Origin: Blepharisma japonicum
Lineage: Eukaryota > Ciliophora > Heterotrichea > Heterotrichida > Blepharismidae
Reading direction: 5' to 3'
DNA: 64,000 nucleotides
Assembly: GCA_949751835.1 (NCBI GenBank)
Contig: CATKHK010000047.1
Location: 248,001 to 312,000, forward strand
The notes under the pieces were generated by a model that made no database searches, was not told the DNA's origin, and saw only the letters and a program-made list of their open reading frames with translations. Every line of letters begins with the position of its first letter. Positions within the stretch are counted from its first letter, which is position 1. A program made the translations under genes and the position numbers. Positions 62,993 to 64,000 of the stretch are shown here, one piece after another.

Positions 62993-64000
62993 TTAGCGAC
63001 TATCGTGCCCATCAGGAGAGTTTTCTCTAACGATATGGATCTCTGAAGGAGATATAGTTCCTGCCGCTTTTTCTTCGTTATTATGAGCTCCAGCTGCCAT
63101 TGCTAACTTGCTGTGAGACAGTTCAATATGATCTTCTCTTTTTGCAGCAGGCGCCCGCAAATTAAAGTGCTGAGGAGGAGTTGGGCCATAAATCACCTTC
63201 ATACAATTGTTTATATAATTTCCTCTATGGTATGGATTTTCTCCCATTATCTTAAAATTTCCTTTGATTTTTTCATGTGTGCTTTGTCCTGTGAACAATA
63301 AATACATGTGAAACATAGTTAGCCCGACTACAAATCAAAATGCCTAAATAACTCATACCAAAAATCCATATAATAGTAACGCCACTGAAGGGCCTGTTTG
63401 CTGCATGGCACTTGCAAAAGCAGATGCTCCTGATCCTTCCCCTGTTCATACATCAGCAATATGGTATAAGCAGAATCCCATTGTCGAAATATCTAGCAAA
63501 GAAGTTGATATCAAAAATGCTATAAATTCTCTATAATTTCTTTTAGCCACACAATTTCCTAACCATGGGCAATGATGGTCGAATTTTTCCACACAAACTC
63601 CACAGTCAGAGCAATGGGAAGCCCTAGGAGGCCTAATAATGTTACAAGTAACACAGTACTTTAACCTTACCAGGTTTCCTTCGCATGGGACTTCTTTAGG
63701 TTTGAATGAATCTTCCATTAATTCTTGGATCGTCAAAGCGCCTGATGGTCCCCAGGCAAAGGGCGGCTTTTGTTTTGGAATAAATCCTGGGTTCTTTGTG
63801 GCACATCTGTAAAGGAAAAATAGTGATAGAATGCTGAAAAATAGGTTTACAAGAAAAGGTCCGGGATTGTCATGCTCTTTTATAAAATAAACTGAAGGGG
63901 ATGCAATATAGACTATTTCTGGGCATAGGATTAGGAAAAAAGTAATGAAAGCTCGGTGATTATCAGGACTAATTAGAATTTACCCCATCATGATTCTTCC
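62993..64000 (-). CDS. DHHC palmitoyltransferase (5' end outside window)
   Basis: Four transmembrane helices and the zinc/catalytic core LKYCVTCNIIRPPRASHCSDC, 'VEKFDHHCPWLGNCVAKRNYREF' with the DHHC motif. Two 15-nt introns (63344-63358, 63969-63983). Upstream, 'GRIMMGPDNHRAFITFFLILCP' fits the N-terminal TM region of DHHC proteins of plants and protists. The tail after NNCMKVI is polar. Adds palmitate to membrane proteins at Golgi or plasma membrane. Confidence 0.93.
63344..63358 (-). other. 15-nt intron in DHHC gene (3')
   Basis: gtatgagttatttag; in-frame TAG. Removal gives a continuous transmembrane helix. Confidence 0.8.
63969..63983 (-). other. 15-nt intron in DHHC gene (5')
   Basis: gtaaattctaattag; an in-frame TAA spans its 5' boundary. 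Removal joins 'GRIMMG' to 'PDNHRAF'. Confidence 0.8.

Noticed and set aside
1-64000. Reading TGA codons as evidence that most genes are pseudogenes
   Set aside because: TGA falls at conserved Trp positions in many unrelated families; the true relics are broken by TAA, TAG and frameshifts instead.
1-64000. tRNA, rRNA, CRISPR arrays, telomeric repeats
   Set aside because: I looked for tRNA T-loop patterns, long rRNA-like GC-richer blocks, spaced short repeats and terminal repeats and found none convincing.

Overview
The window looks like a stretch of ciliate somatic (macronuclear-type) DNA, most likely from a heterotrich such as Blepharisma. Three things seen directly support this. (1) UGA is read as tryptophan: in-frame TGA falls where protein families have an invariant Trp (cyclic-nucleotide phosphodiesterase, CDPK, CDK-like kinase, FBA domains, potassium channel pore). 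TAA, and at least once TAG, end genes. (2) Introns are tiny: eleven of the twelve I could place are exactly 15 nt (GT...AG) and one is 20 nt. (3) The DNA is AT-rich and gene-dense, with unrelated eukaryotic genes on both strands, often only 20-100 bp apart. The genus is an inference.

Layout. 1-12.8 kb: a potassium channel cut by the window edge, a membrane phosphodiesterase, three paralogues ending in a W-x-WKGA-x-G motif, two tandem small paralogues, an IQ-motif protein, an SDR reductase and an alpha-carbonic anhydrase. 12.8-20.3 kb: saccharopine dehydrogenase, an M20 peptidase, a LITAF-like protein, a coiled-coil protein and the ER chaperone BiP. 20.3-31.3 kb: a mosaic of local duplications with seven intact genes for F-box-like/FBA (glycoprotein-binding) proteins, one FBA relic, two BiP relics and two relics of the TauE/SafE-like gene, two of them joined into one chimera. 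31.3-38.9 kb: the intact TauE/SafE-like gene, NIP7, a membrane protein, a RING-PHD protein, a small heat-shock-factor protein and a repeat protein. 39-50.8 kb: a seven-helix receptor-like protein, RNF32-like, AP-4 mu, ETF-beta, a RING-H2 protein, a single-ORF F-box/CDK-like/cyclin fusion, and dynein-2 light intermediate chain. 51-64 kb: two unknown proteins, a divergent actin, a MAPKK, a PLAC8 protein, a helical-repeat protein, a CDPK, an LRR protein, a 949-residue acidic membrane protein and a DHHC palmitoyltransferase cut by the window edge.

How genes may work together. The BiP gene sits beside the cluster of FBA genes and parts of it were duplicated with them. In animals FBA F-box proteins recognise N-glycans on proteins removed from the ER, so the region can be read as an ER folding/glycoprotein disposal neighbourhood, with a heat-shock-factor gene 15 kb away (inference). 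Signalling genes are plentiful (phosphodiesterase, channel, 7TM, CDPK, MAPKK), as are ubiquitin-ligase-type genes (three RING proteins, seven FBA proteins, one F-box fusion). The most unusual single gene is the F-box-pseudoCDK-cyclin fusion at 46558-48681.
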